Of a stretch of 9,493 bases of DNA, positions 1 to 5,720 are shown in pieces. The stretch is from positions 1 through 9,493 of the forward strand of contig JAFDDS010000095.1 of the NCBI GenBank assembly GCA_019310745.1, read 5' to 3'. Within the stretch, counting starts at the first letter, position 1. Each line of letters begins with the position of its first letter. The notes under the pieces are model-generated. The model saw nothing but the letters and a program-made list of their open reading frames with translations. It had not been told where the DNA came from and made no database searches. Position numbers and translations under genes: made by a program. The DNA comes from Deltaproteobacteria bacterium (GTDB lineage Bacteria; Desulfobacterota; DSM-4660; Desulfatiglandales; B25-G16).

Positions 1-12
1 AAGGAGAAACCG

Positions 13-651
13 ATGGATAATAATATCGATAATGAAATGGAAGGCTTCGAGGAGCAAATAGCTGATAACATGAAATACAGTCTTAATGATGAAGATGCCC
101 CACGCCGTAGATCATTCCTTGATTTTACTTCCCAGCAAAAGCTCCTGATCCTTGGAGGAATCGGCGTTCTTCTTTTGATTGTCCTTATCGCTCTGTTCTT
201 TGGAGGCGGCGATACGCTCTCCAAAAAGGATCTCGCATCCTTTAAAGCAAGACTTGACCAGCTTGAAGACAGACTCACACGCTTCGAAGGGGTTGAAATC
301 AGAGTAACCTCTCTTGAAAAGAAGGAAAAAGAGCTGGAACAATCTATGGCAGAGGCAGATACATCCAAAAGGCTTTTAACGCAACAGTATACTGCACTGA
401 ACCAAAGACTTGATAGTTTACAAAAAGCAAAAACGCCCGTTCCTGTGAAGAGAAAAGCCCTCATAGCTCCCCAAAAGAAACCGACCACTTTAGGCAAAAA
501 ACGCTTTCACGAGGTCCGTTCCGGAGACACTCTCTACCGAATTGCCAATAAATATGGCATGTCAGTGGAAGAGTTATGTCGTCTCAATAATATAGGCCAA
601 AACAAGATTATACAACCAGGCCAGAAACTTGTGGTCTCTTCAGGTAGCTAA
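13..651 (+). CDS. Membrane-anchored coiled-coil protein with C-terminal LysM domain
   Basis: A 212-residue protein in three visible parts. Residues 1-43 are acidic and cytoplasmic, ending in a basic stretch (PRRR, 30-33). Residues 44-63 are one strongly hydrophobic transmembrane helix. Residues about 70-140 are charged heptad-like sequence (LDQLEDRLTRFE, LEKKEKELE), a probable coiled coil, followed by a Lys/Pro-rich linker. Residues about 166-210 form a LysM domain (HEVRSGDTLYRIANKYGMS, then LCRLNNI and IQPGQKLVV). LysM domains are known to bind peptidoglycan glycan strands, so the likely topology is N-in, with the C-terminus reaching the cell wall. No catalytic domain is present, so a structural or anchoring role is inferred. 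The start is fixed by AAGGAG at 1-6, six bases before the ATG. The coiled coil could mediate oligomerisation. The domain call is firm; the cellular role is unknown. Confidence 0.9.
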   Translation: MDNNIDNEMEGFEEQIADNMKYSLNDEDAPRRRSFLDFTSQQKLLILGGIGVLLLIVLIALFFGGGDTLSKKDLASFKARLDQLEDRLTRFEGVEIRVTSLEKKEKELEQSMAEADTSKRLLTQQYTALNQRLDSLQKAKTPVPVKRKALIAPQKKPTTLGKKRFHEVRSGDTLYRIANKYGMSVEELCRLNNIGQNKIIQPGQKLVVSSGS

Positions 652-655
652 AAAT

Positions 656-669
656 GAGCTCTCGAGCTC
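656..669. terminator. Short perfect hairpin after the LysM gene
   Basis: GAGCTC, a two-base loop TC, and GAGCTC again form a self-complementary hairpin five bases after the LysM stop codon, followed by TTTAT. The stem is only six pairs and the T-tract is three bases, so it is a weak terminator or attenuator at best. The downstream DUF4412-like gene may therefore be partly cotranscribed. Confidence 0.3.
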
Positions 670-704
670 TTTATAGAAACAAGAAAGCATAAGAGGAGGT
701 GTAG

Positions 705-1319
705 ATGATGAGACAATTTGTGTATGCTTTGCTGGCTGGGTTTATAGTACTCGTTTGCGTACTGTCATTCTCTGGGATAACCTCTGCAGCTGAATTCACG
801 GCGGATAGTATCCAGAAGCAGCACGGCAAGGAGATGAAGGGCAAAATCTATGTCAAGGGCGAAAAAATGCGTATGGATATGACTGAAGAGGGCGAGAAGA
901 CCACCACAATAAACCGAATTGACAAAAAAATTATATGGATAATCAACCATGGGGACAAGATGTATATGGAAATGCCAGCAATGGTTGATACACTCCAGGC
1001 GAGCAAGATTGATGTGGATCTCACAAAGATTGCCGATAAGAAAAAGGTTGGCACTGAGAAAGTCAACAGCTACAAGTGCGACAAATACCTGATCACCTAT
1101 AAGGACAAATCAATGGGCACGATGACCCAGTGGATCTCCAAAAAGCTCAACTTCCCCATCAAAATGGTCTACCATAGTTCATATGGCGATATGTACACCG
1201 AGTATAAAAATATTAAAGAAGGCAGGGTAAAGGACTCTGTATTCGAGATCCCCAAAGGCTATGAGAAGATGGCAATGCCGGGTATGGGCGGGCAGATGCC
1301 CCGCATGCCTCAACAGTAA
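705..1319 (+). CDS. Exported DUF4412-like (LolA-type fold) protein
   Basis: A 204-residue protein with an N-terminal signal peptide: MMRQ, a hydrophobic core at about 5-22, and a signal-peptidase I-type site near TSAAE at about residues 26-30. No lipobox cysteine is seen at the cleavage site, so a soluble periplasmic protein is more likely than a lipoprotein. The mature part has the DUF4412 pattern: a KGKIYVKGEKMRMDM strand pair, TTINRIDKKIIWIINHGDKMYMEMP, then YKCDKYLITYKD and MTQWISKKLNFPIKMVY. The C-terminus is rich in Met, Gly and Pro (MAMPGMGGQMPRMP). This family resembles the LolA/LolB beta-sheet fold that carries lipids or lipoproteins, but its function is not established. AGGAGG at 694-699 could serve the ATG at 705 (5-base spacing) or at 708 (8-base spacing). 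Placement after a LysM anchor fits an envelope role. Confidence 0.82.
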   Translation: MMRQFVYALLAGFIVLVCVLSFSGITSAAEFTADSIQKQHGKEMKGKIYVKGEKMRMDMTEEGEKTTTINRIDKKIIWIINHGDKMYMEMPAMVDTLQASKIDVDLTKIADKKKVGTEKVNSYKCDKYLITYKDKSMGTMTQWISKKLNFPIKMVYHSSYGDMYTEYKNIKEGRVKDSVFEIPKGYEKMAMPGMGGQMPRMPQQ

Positions 1320-1329
1320 CCTGCATCTG

Positions 1330-1396
1330 TAATAATTTTTCACCTTCTGTTACGGTATCCTTTCCACATTTCGACACTGTCTCTATCTCCATTGCC
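1330..1396 (-). pseudogene. Decayed 3' remnant of a B3/4-domain gene
   Basis: Read on the minus strand, this stretch translates as about 23 residues (EAMEIETVSKCGKDTVTEG, then EKLL). These align with the C-terminus of the B3/4-domain protein encoded at 3460-4119 (AIAAEIMSEFGKGTTEG, then VKLF). At DNA level, 1341-1396 matches 3474-3526 at roughly three quarters of positions, with a single 3-base, reading-frame-preserving gap. An in-frame stop (TTA on the plus strand, 1408-1410) lies immediately upstream and no further homology is visible beyond it. The original stop codon is also lost. I infer a relic of a second copy of that gene. The alignment was done by eye and is short. Confidence 0.5.
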
Positions 1397-1484
1397 TCTC
1401 TCTGGGGTTACTTTTTTTATCTCCGTAGTAAAAAAGAGATCAAATGGGTGGATAAAAAAAATAGAAAAAGGAAAATATGGTATT

Positions 1485-1508
1485 GGGACAGGCGGGGTAG
1501 GGCAGGGG
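1485..1508 (+). other. G-quadruplex motif upstream of the GAF gene
   Basis: Four G-runs on the plus strand (GGG 1485-1487, GGGG 1494-1497, GGG 1500-1502, GGGG 1505-1508) have loops of 6, 2 and 2 bases and so meet the standard G3+N1-7 rule. The surrounding spacer is A/T-rich. The motif ends 22 bases before the ATG at 1531, so it would lie in or near the 5' untranslated region. No good Shine-Dalgarno sequence is seen for that ATG apart from the G-rich tail itself. A regulatory role is inferred only. Confidence 0.4.
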
Positions 1509-1530
1509 TGAACTCGAAATATGTGAACGG

Positions 1531-2382
1531 ATGCGAAATATGAAAAACTCTTTAAAAGTAAGCAATGGAATTTTAAGAGAAAAGACAGAAAGCGAACAAA
1601 AGCTCACTATGCTTTGTGAGATTACAAGACTCGTTTCCTCTCTTCTTCATTTGCAGGATGTACTGGATGCTATTGTAGATTTACTCACACAAGAATTTAA
1701 GCTTGATGCATGTTCAATCCGCCTGCTGGATGATGATGGCACCATGAGAATAAAGAGCCAAAAGGGTTTAAGTAAGGAATTTGTCAAGACAGCAACCAGA
1801 AAACCGACAGTCGATAGTTACTCAGGGGAATGTTTTCTCACTGGAAAAATAGTCATTGTCAACGAGGCGAAAGAAATCGACAAACCAATATCAACTACAC
1901 TGCTTGTTGGTGAAAATATCGAATCTTTTGCTGTTACTCCCATAAAGTCAGAAGGAAATATCATTGGCGTTCTTGTGACTGCTTCAAAAAAGAAGAACTA
2001 CTTTCATACACGCTACAATGATGTGATTTATATTATTGCCAATCAAATTGGCCTAGCGATCAAGATTTCCCAGTTGTACGATGAGATTTACGCTTTCAGT
2101 CGAGAGCTTGAAAAAAAGGTTCAGGAAAGGACAAGAAAGTTAGAGGAGAAAAGCAAACAATTAGTTGAGGCTGAAAGACTTGCCGTACTGGGCAAAATGG
2201 CAAATATGGTAGCCGATGAATGTAGAAATTCATTAACAGTAATCGGTGGTTTTTCTCGGAGACTGTATAAAAAGACACCTGATAATGATCCACGAAAGAA
2301 AGATCTTGGGATAATAGTCGAAGAGGTCGCGGCCTTAGAAAGCAAAGTTTCAAAAATAGTAAAGATCGGAAATAAAGAATAA
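1531..2382 (+). CDS. GAF-domain protein with degenerate, ATPase-less histidine-kinase dimerisation domain
   Basis: A 283-residue protein. Residues about 25-185 are a GAF sensor domain (LHLQDVLDAIVDLLTQEF, then CSIRLLDDDG, SYSGECFLTGKIVIVNEA, and VTPIKSEGNIIGVLVTAS). Residues about 190-215 are a signalling coiled coil (RELEKKVQERTRKLEEKSKQ). Residues 216 to about 270 match the HisKA (DHp) helices of kinases: AERLAVLGKMANMVADECRNSLTVIGGFSRRL. The canonical box is H-E-x-R-N-P; here it reads D229-E-C-R-N-S, so the phospho-accepting His is Asp (codon GAT, one base from CAT). The protein ends right after the second DHp helix and has no HATPase domain, and none is visible in the bases after the stop. 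It cannot be a normal autophosphorylating kinase. It may be a partner or decoy dimerising with other kinases, or a decaying gene. ATG 1531 is chosen, but ATG 1540 is equally possible. Confidence 0.82.
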   Translation: MRNMKNSLKVSNGILREKTESEQKLTMLCEITRLVSSLLHLQDVLDAIVDLLTQEFKLDACSIRLLDDDGTMRIKSQKGLSKEFVKTATRKPTVDSYSGECFLTGKIVIVNEAKEIDKPISTTLLVGENIESFAVTPIKSEGNIIGVLVTASKKKNYFHTRYNDVIYIIANQIGLAIKISQLYDEIYAFSRELEKKVQERTRKLEEKSKQLVEAERLAVLGKMANMVADECRNSLTVIGGFSRRLYKKTPDNDPRKKDLGIIVEEVAALESKVSKIVKIGNKE

Positions 2383-2467
2383 GAGAGAGCTATTTGTAAA
2401 GAAGTATCAATACAGCACGCTCTATCCTGCAACCAAACCTAACTACAACCTTTATCAACCTATTAAT

Positions 2468-2485
2468 CTATCGATGGATAGCTTT
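2468..2485 (+). terminator. Weak hairpin between convergent genes
   Basis: CTATC (2468-2472), loop GATG, and GATAG (2477-2481), followed by CTTTT, lie in the 102-base gap between the GAF gene and the convergent patatin-like gene. The five-pair, A/T-rich stem makes this a poor intrinsic terminator. It is noted because nothing stronger is visible for the GAF gene. Confidence 0.22.
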
Positions 2486-3330
2486 TAAAATCCCTTGTTC
2501 GCCAGAATTTCAATGCCTGTTTCTCGAGCCTTATGATACGCTGAGATGCCATTCTCAAGGCTATTTGGGTCAACACCAGGTGCATTGGTTCGTACCTCGA
2601 TGAGCTCAATGCCCCTTTGTTGTATTACATCGCATTGGTTTTGGTAGGCCTTGTGCCGTGAGATGTTGACCGCAAGGCGGTGTATATGCCAGGGCGTCAT
2701 TTTTTTCTTTAAAAAACTGTTCGAAGAGCCACCCAAGTTATCCGAAGCTAGGAAGTGAACAATAATCTTTTCCGGTTGAATCAAATCGGCTAATGCCTGA
2801 ACAGGGGCCTTGTTCACCATACCTCCATCAACATAGAGGGAGCCATCAATCTCCACCGGTTTGAAGAGTATGGGCACCGCCCCAGAGGCCTGGATTCCTT
2901 TGGTTAGACTTCCCCGGGTGAAAAGCTCTTCTCTCTCATAGGTGAGATTCGTGGCCGTGATAACCAGGGGTACAGGGCAGTCTTGTATCTGTGTGATGGG
3001 GATATGCCCCAGAAGGCGGGCAAATCCTTTTCCCCTGAGGTATCCGGAATATCCCCTAAATAGTTTCAGTGCCCCTTTCAATATGAGGGGCATGGGATCA
3101 GGATCCCAGAAATCTGATTTTTTCAGCCCAAGCAAAATTTCCCTTATAGTGTGGTCGCCCATATCTGAGGCAGCCATCGCAGCAATAATTGCACCTGAAC
3201 TGGCTCCGGCATAACCGGAGGATCGAATGTTACGATCCCGAAGCGCAGCCAGAAACCCAGCATGTGCAAAAAAGCCGAAAAACCCTGATGAAAAAACCAC
3301 TCCTATCCTGGAAACAGAATCTTGACGCAC
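2485..3330 (-). CDS. Patatin-like phospholipase (RssA/YchK-type)
   Basis: A serine lipid acyl hydrolase of the patatin fold, 281 residues from the chosen start. The family uses a Ser-Asp dyad. The nucleophile elbow G-x-S-x-G is GASSG at residues 42-46 (Ser44), and the catalytic Asp is D168 in YVDGGMVNKAPV. The Gly-rich oxyanion-hole segment near residues 14-25 reads SSGFFGFFAHAG rather than the usual GGGxRG, so its first half is atypical. ASGAVPILFKPVEIDG before the DGG motif is typical of bacterial patatins. I chose the GTG at 3330 because AAAGGGG lies just upstream with 5-6 base spacing. The longer frame reaches a TTG at 3354 with no good site. There is no signal peptide, so it is probably cytoplasmic and acts on membrane phospholipids. 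A terminator at 3433-3451 separates it from the upstream same-strand gene, so it likely has its own promoter. Confidence 0.88.
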   Translation of the reverse strand: MRQDSVSRIGVVFSSGFFGFFAHAGFLAALRDRNIRSSGYAGASSGAIIAAMAASDMGDHTIREILLGLKKSDFWDPDPMPLILKGALKLFRGYSGYLRGKGFARLLGHIPITQIQDCPVPLVITATNLTYEREELFTRGSLTKGIQASGAVPILFKPVEIDGSLYVDGGMVNKAPVQALADLIQPEKIIVHFLASDNLGGSSNSFLKKKMTPWHIHRLAVNISRHKAYQNQCDVIQQRGIELIEVRTNAPGVDPNSLENGISAYHKARETGIEILANKGF

Positions 3331-3362
3331 GCGTACCCCTTTCTGCCATATCAATTGGTGAC

Positions 3363-3374
3363 GATACTAGTATC
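3363..3374. promoter_or_regulatory. 12-bp perfect palindrome upstream of the patatin gene
   Basis: GATACTAGTATC is self-complementary over all 12 bases and sits 33 bases upstream of the chosen patatin start. It could be a binding site for a dimeric regulator. A single copy is seen, so this is only a candidate operator. No convincing -35/-10 pair was found around it. Confidence 0.25.
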
Positions 3375-3432
3375 AAACTGTTACATTCAAGGAAATAGTA
3401 ACGGAGAAGAGTGAGAATAAATAGTAACTATA

Positions 3433-3451
3433 AAAGAGGGCATCCCTCTTT
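3433..3451 (-). terminator. Intrinsic terminator after the B3/4-domain gene
   Basis: AAAGAGGG (3433-3440), loop CAT, and CCCTCTTT (3444-3451) form an eight-pair hairpin. On the minus strand it lies 9 bases beyond the stop codon of the gene at 3460-4119 and is followed by TTTTATAG, a short U-tract. Position and orientation fit a Rho-independent terminator for that gene. Confidence 0.65.
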
Positions 3452-3459
3452 CAAGTTAC

Positions 3460-4119
3460 CTAAAACAGCTTCACACCTTCTGTGGTACCCTTTCCGAATT
3501 CCGACATTATCTCTGCTGCGATGGCCAAGCCTTCCTTGAGATACCTCTCGTTGATACCTGGAAGCGCATAGGCATAAAAGAGAACATTCGTGGTATCTTC
3601 AGTTACCCTTGTTTTTTCATCCGCTCCCTGACAAAGAACACAGACGATTTCTTTTTCATCCCTCAACACAACTTCACCTTTCTTAGTTGTGAGATCTCGA
3701 TGGCCCATAGCCCTGCATGTTTCTCCTTCTTCTGCCAAGTCCAGTGTCAATGTTCCATCAAAACGGTCATAGTCGGTAACGGCAACCAGTATACCTGCGC
3801 ACATCTCTGACATAAAGTGGGCATCTACCATTATGTTGTATCTGGGGAAGCCACTGTTAACCGTTCTTTTTAGGTGCCTCGGTAACGGACATTCATACTC
3901 AAAATCGTTAAAATAATTTTCATAGATATCTATTCGTTCAGTTATCTCTGCCAGTATTTCCCGTTTCCTCATCTTTCGAAGAAGCTTTCTCTTGTACTGA
4001 TCGAAACCTGGGGGGTTGAGAAAGTTTTGACAGCCTGAAATGAGCGTTAAACCAAAAGCAACTTCTGGGTATCGTGATATGTATTTTGATGATTTAGAGA
4101 ATTTGATAGATAGTGTCAT
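3460..4119 (-). CDS. Solo B3/4-domain protein (PheT B3/B4-like, COG3382 type)
   Basis: A 219-residue protein matching stand-alone relatives of the B3/4 domain of the phenylalanyl-tRNA synthetase beta chain. Visible family features are a strand near residues 19-29 (EVAFGLTLISG), an alpha-helical segment about 38-65, then RYNIMVDAHFMSEMCAGILVAVTDYDRFDGTLTLDLAEEGE (compare family pattern PRINPLVDxxNxxSLxxxxPVGxxDxD with GE later), GEVVLRDEKEIVCVLCQGADEKTRVTEDTTNVLFYAYA, and a C-terminal helix. In PheT this domain supports the editing module. Solo versions are suspected to act in tRNA or amino-acid quality control but are uncharacterised. ATG 4119 has no Shine-Dalgarno, only A/T-rich sequence, so translation may be weak or leaderless. 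Its upstream region runs into the left arm of the large inverted repeat at 4146. Relics of a second copy lie at 1330-1396. Confidence 0.72.
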   Translation of the reverse strand: MTLSIKFSKSSKYISRYPEVAFGLTLISGCQNFLNPPGFDQYKRKLLRKMRKREILAEITERIDIYENYFNDFEYECPLPRHLKRTVNSGFPRYNIMVDAHFMSEMCAGILVAVTDYDRFDGTLTLDLAEEGETCRAMGHRDLTTKKGEVVLRDEKEIVCVLCQGADEKTRVTEDTTNVLFYAYALPGINERYLKEGLAIAAEIMSEFGKGTTEGVKLF

Positions 4120-4145
4120 TGTAATAAGAAAATAAAATAAATTGT

Positions 4146-4531
4146 AACATTTTAGCTCTTTGAAAACTCCCCCTGGCCTTTATTAAAAGTCACCTGGTTA
4201 TCCTTGTTAAGACGCATGAGCATGGGGATGTCTTTTTTTACTGCTGTAAGTCAAGGAGCACGTGTATGTCTTTTTTTACTCATGCCCTTAAAAACAGGGC
4301 CTCACAGGATCCCGATAATCGGGATGTAGAGCAACTCGGACTTATCCGCTTATGCGGACAGTGATCAGCCTGGCACATCCCGATTATCGGGATCACGCCA
4401 ACGCATCTATTATAGGGCATAGATAAAAAAAGACATACACGTGCTCCTTATGAAATCTATAACTTTGAGGGCATGGTTAAAAAAACATCCCCATGCTCAT
4501 TCACCAGGTAATTTCAAAGAGCTAAAATGTT
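4146..4531. repeat. Nested inverted-repeat element, about 390 bp
   Basis: A gene-free block built of concentric inverted repeats. The outer arms 4146-4165 and 4512-4531 are complementary over all 20 bases. Next come 4216-4231 with 4485-4500 (16 bases), 4253-4277 with 4425-4449 (25 bases, perfect), 4282-4288 with 4414-4420, and 4308-4325 with 4377-4394 (each itself a near-palindrome around CCCGAT/ATCGGG). A central hairpin is TCCGC-TTAT-GCGGA (4345-4358). Two arm units are also direct repeats of one another: 4218-4242 and 4256-4280 agree at 22 of 25 positions, and mirrored copies lie on the right, giving four related units arranged head-head against tail-tail. Possible 7-bp flanking direct repeats ATAAATT occur at 4137-4143 and 4535-4541, not directly adjacent and in A/T-rich sequence. 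It could be a non-autonomous mobile element (MITE-like) or a structured RNA; no transposase is present. Confidence 0.75.
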
Positions 4532-4595
4532 GCTATAAATTTTTTTATGCTGTCATCAATCTATTATACACACTAAAATGATTTGGAGTCAAATT

Positions 4596-4667
4596 TCTGC
4601 TTTCGTTGAGGATAGGACGTTTCTTTTGACATCTGCTTTCGTTGAGGATAGGACGTTTCTTTTGACA
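4596..4667. repeat. Perfect 36-bp tandem duplication
   Basis: Two identical 36-base copies (4596-4631 and 4632-4667) lie head to tail with no spacer. Each starts TCTGCTTTCG and ends TTTTGACA. The second copy's last six bases are the -35 box of the promoter upstream of the aconitase X gene. The first copy's TTGACA has no acceptable -10 at 17 bases (TAGGAC). The copies have no mutations relative to each other, so the duplication is recent or maintained. The 36-base unit resembles a CRISPR repeat in length only. Confidence 0.9.
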
Positions 4668-4690
4668 CACGATCGTCTTTCTTCTATACT
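4662..4690 (+). promoter_or_regulatory. Sigma-70-type promoter for the aconitase X genes
   Basis: TTGACA (4662-4667), 17 bases, then TATACT (4685-4690): consensus -35, ideal spacing and a five-of-six -10 box. Transcription would begin near 4697, giving a leader of about 70 bases before the ATG at 4765. The tandem 36-bp repeat lies directly upstream, where activator or repressor sites would be expected. Confidence 0.8.
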
Positions 4691-4764
4691 CATTCATCCA
4701 TAAACATTGGGCTTGTCGGGCTGAATCAAGGTATTGAATACTAAACAAAGGAAGGAACGTTACT

Positions 4765-5679
4765 ATGCTTCTCACTGATGAAGAAAAAAAGATGCAAGCT
4801 GGAGAATATGGCCCTGGCATGCAAAGGGCCATCTCCCTTTTGATAACATTAGGCGATTCATTTAATGCAGAAAGGCTTGTCCCTATCTCCTACGGTCACA
4901 TTAGTTACGACTTCTGTCCTGAAGATTTCTGGAATCTTATGACAGAGGAAGTGCCTGCAACACCGCACAGGGTTACCACCCACCCTTCCTATCAACCTCA
5001 GCTCTGGAAAGAATGGGGCCTCCCTCTTGCAGACCAGTGGATAGACGAGCACGAGAGAAAATTAACAGCTTTTAGACAATTAGGCTGGCTACGGACTGAG
5101 ACCTGTGCCGAGTATCTCATTGGTATCATGCCGCGTAAGGGTGATATTGTGTCTATGGGTGGAAGTTGTATGCAGGTTGCCAATAATAGCCTGTTCGGGG
5201 CACGGGTGGACAGGATGGGTATTTTAGTTTCTATGGCTGCTGCAATATGTGGCCGAACACCACTCATGGGTTTATTATTACCGGAGAATAGGTATGCTAT
5301 TCATATAGTAGAACTTGATGATCTGGATGTGACCGATTGGACCCTTTCTGATTTTCACTGCCTGGGCTATTGTATTGGCGATACAATACCAGGATTTAAG
5401 CCTGTGGCCGTACATGGCCTGCCGCATAATCTTCCATTTGACTTTGCAAGGGCCCTGGTGATATCAATGCCAACGTCAGGTGCAGTAACCCTGGCACACT
5501 TAGTAGGTACTACCCCTGAGGCGGCGACTGTAGAAGAAGCACTGGGAAACAAAAAGCCCAAACACGTGATACGGATTGGAAAGCGTGAGATGATTCAGGC
5601 ATGGGAGAGGCTCAATGTCTGGGATAATGATATAGTAGAGCACGTGGCTTTTGGCTGCCCTCATGCCACTATTGATTAG
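4765..5679 (+). CDS. Aconitase X large (catalytic) subunit, N-terminal part of a frameshifted gene
   Basis: AcnX enzymes are Fe-S hydro-lyases. Known members dehydrate cis-3-hydroxy-L-proline in bacteria or phosphomevalonate in archaea. These 304 residues begin with a typical AcnX N-terminus (LTDEEKKMQAGEYGPGMQRAISLLITLGD, AERLVPISYGHIS). C114 (TETCAEYLIG) and C298 (FGCPH) match positions expected for cluster ligands. The frame stops at TAG 5677-5679 because of an exact 44-bp tandem duplication (5633-5720). Removing one copy joins it to the downstream frame as a 419-residue protein, normal for the family. The segment MGGSCMQVANNSLFGARVDRMG departs from the AWGESSAVxxANSxLGARTNRE pattern of studied enzymes, so the substrate is uncertain. 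AAGGAAGGA at 4748-4756 sets the start. As written, the product lacks a third Cys and the C-terminal domain and is probably inactive. Confidence 0.88.
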   Translation: MLLTDEEKKMQAGEYGPGMQRAISLLITLGDSFNAERLVPISYGHISYDFCPEDFWNLMTEEVPATPHRVTTHPSYQPQLWKEWGLPLADQWIDEHERKLTAFRQLGWLRTETCAEYLIGIMPRKGDIVSMGGSCMQVANNSLFGARVDRMGILVSMAAAICGRTPLMGLLLPENRYAIHIVELDDLDVTDWTLSDFHCLGYCIGDTIPGFKPVAVHGLPHNLPFDFARALVISMPTSGAVTLAHLVGTTPEAATVEEALGNKKPKHVIRIGKREMIQAWERLNVWDNDIVEHVAFGCPHATID

Positions 5680-5720
5680 TAGAGCACGTGGCTTTTGGCT
5701 GCCCTCATGCCACTATTGAT
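5633..5720 (+). repeat. 44-bp tandem duplication breaking the AcnX gene
   Basis: Copies 5633-5676 and 5677-5720 are identical over 44 bases and directly adjacent. Each encodes VEHVAFGCPHATID, which includes the GCPH cluster-ligand motif. As 44 is not a multiple of three, the second copy puts TAG in frame at 5677 and shifts the rest of the gene. The bases flanking the unit differ, so the unit length is exactly 44. Confidence 0.95.

Noticed and set aside
1400..1440. Terminator from the T-run and A-run after the DUF4412-like gene
   Set aside because: Pairing is only A-T with a loose loop and no G/C stem, so it is not a credible intrinsic terminator.
2383..2484. Frameshifted ATPase domain after the GAF/DHp protein
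   Set aside because: No N-box, G1 or G2 ATPase motifs appear in any frame, and the gap is only 102 bases.
4596..4667. Possible CRISPR array (36-base repeats)
   Set aside because: There are only two copies, directly adjacent with no spacer, and no cas genes.
4545..4832. Minus-strand frame containing a duplicated 12-residue peptide (CQKKRPILNESR)
   Set aside because: The peptide repeat arises only because the 36-bp tandem duplication is a multiple of three. The frame overlaps the AcnX promoter and start, has no ribosome site, and resembles no family.
5660..5700. Programmed -1 frameshift joining the two AcnX halves
   Set aside because: No slippery heptamer is present at the stop. A shift here would also give a protein with a duplicated 14-residue active-site segment. 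The exact tandem duplication explains the break.
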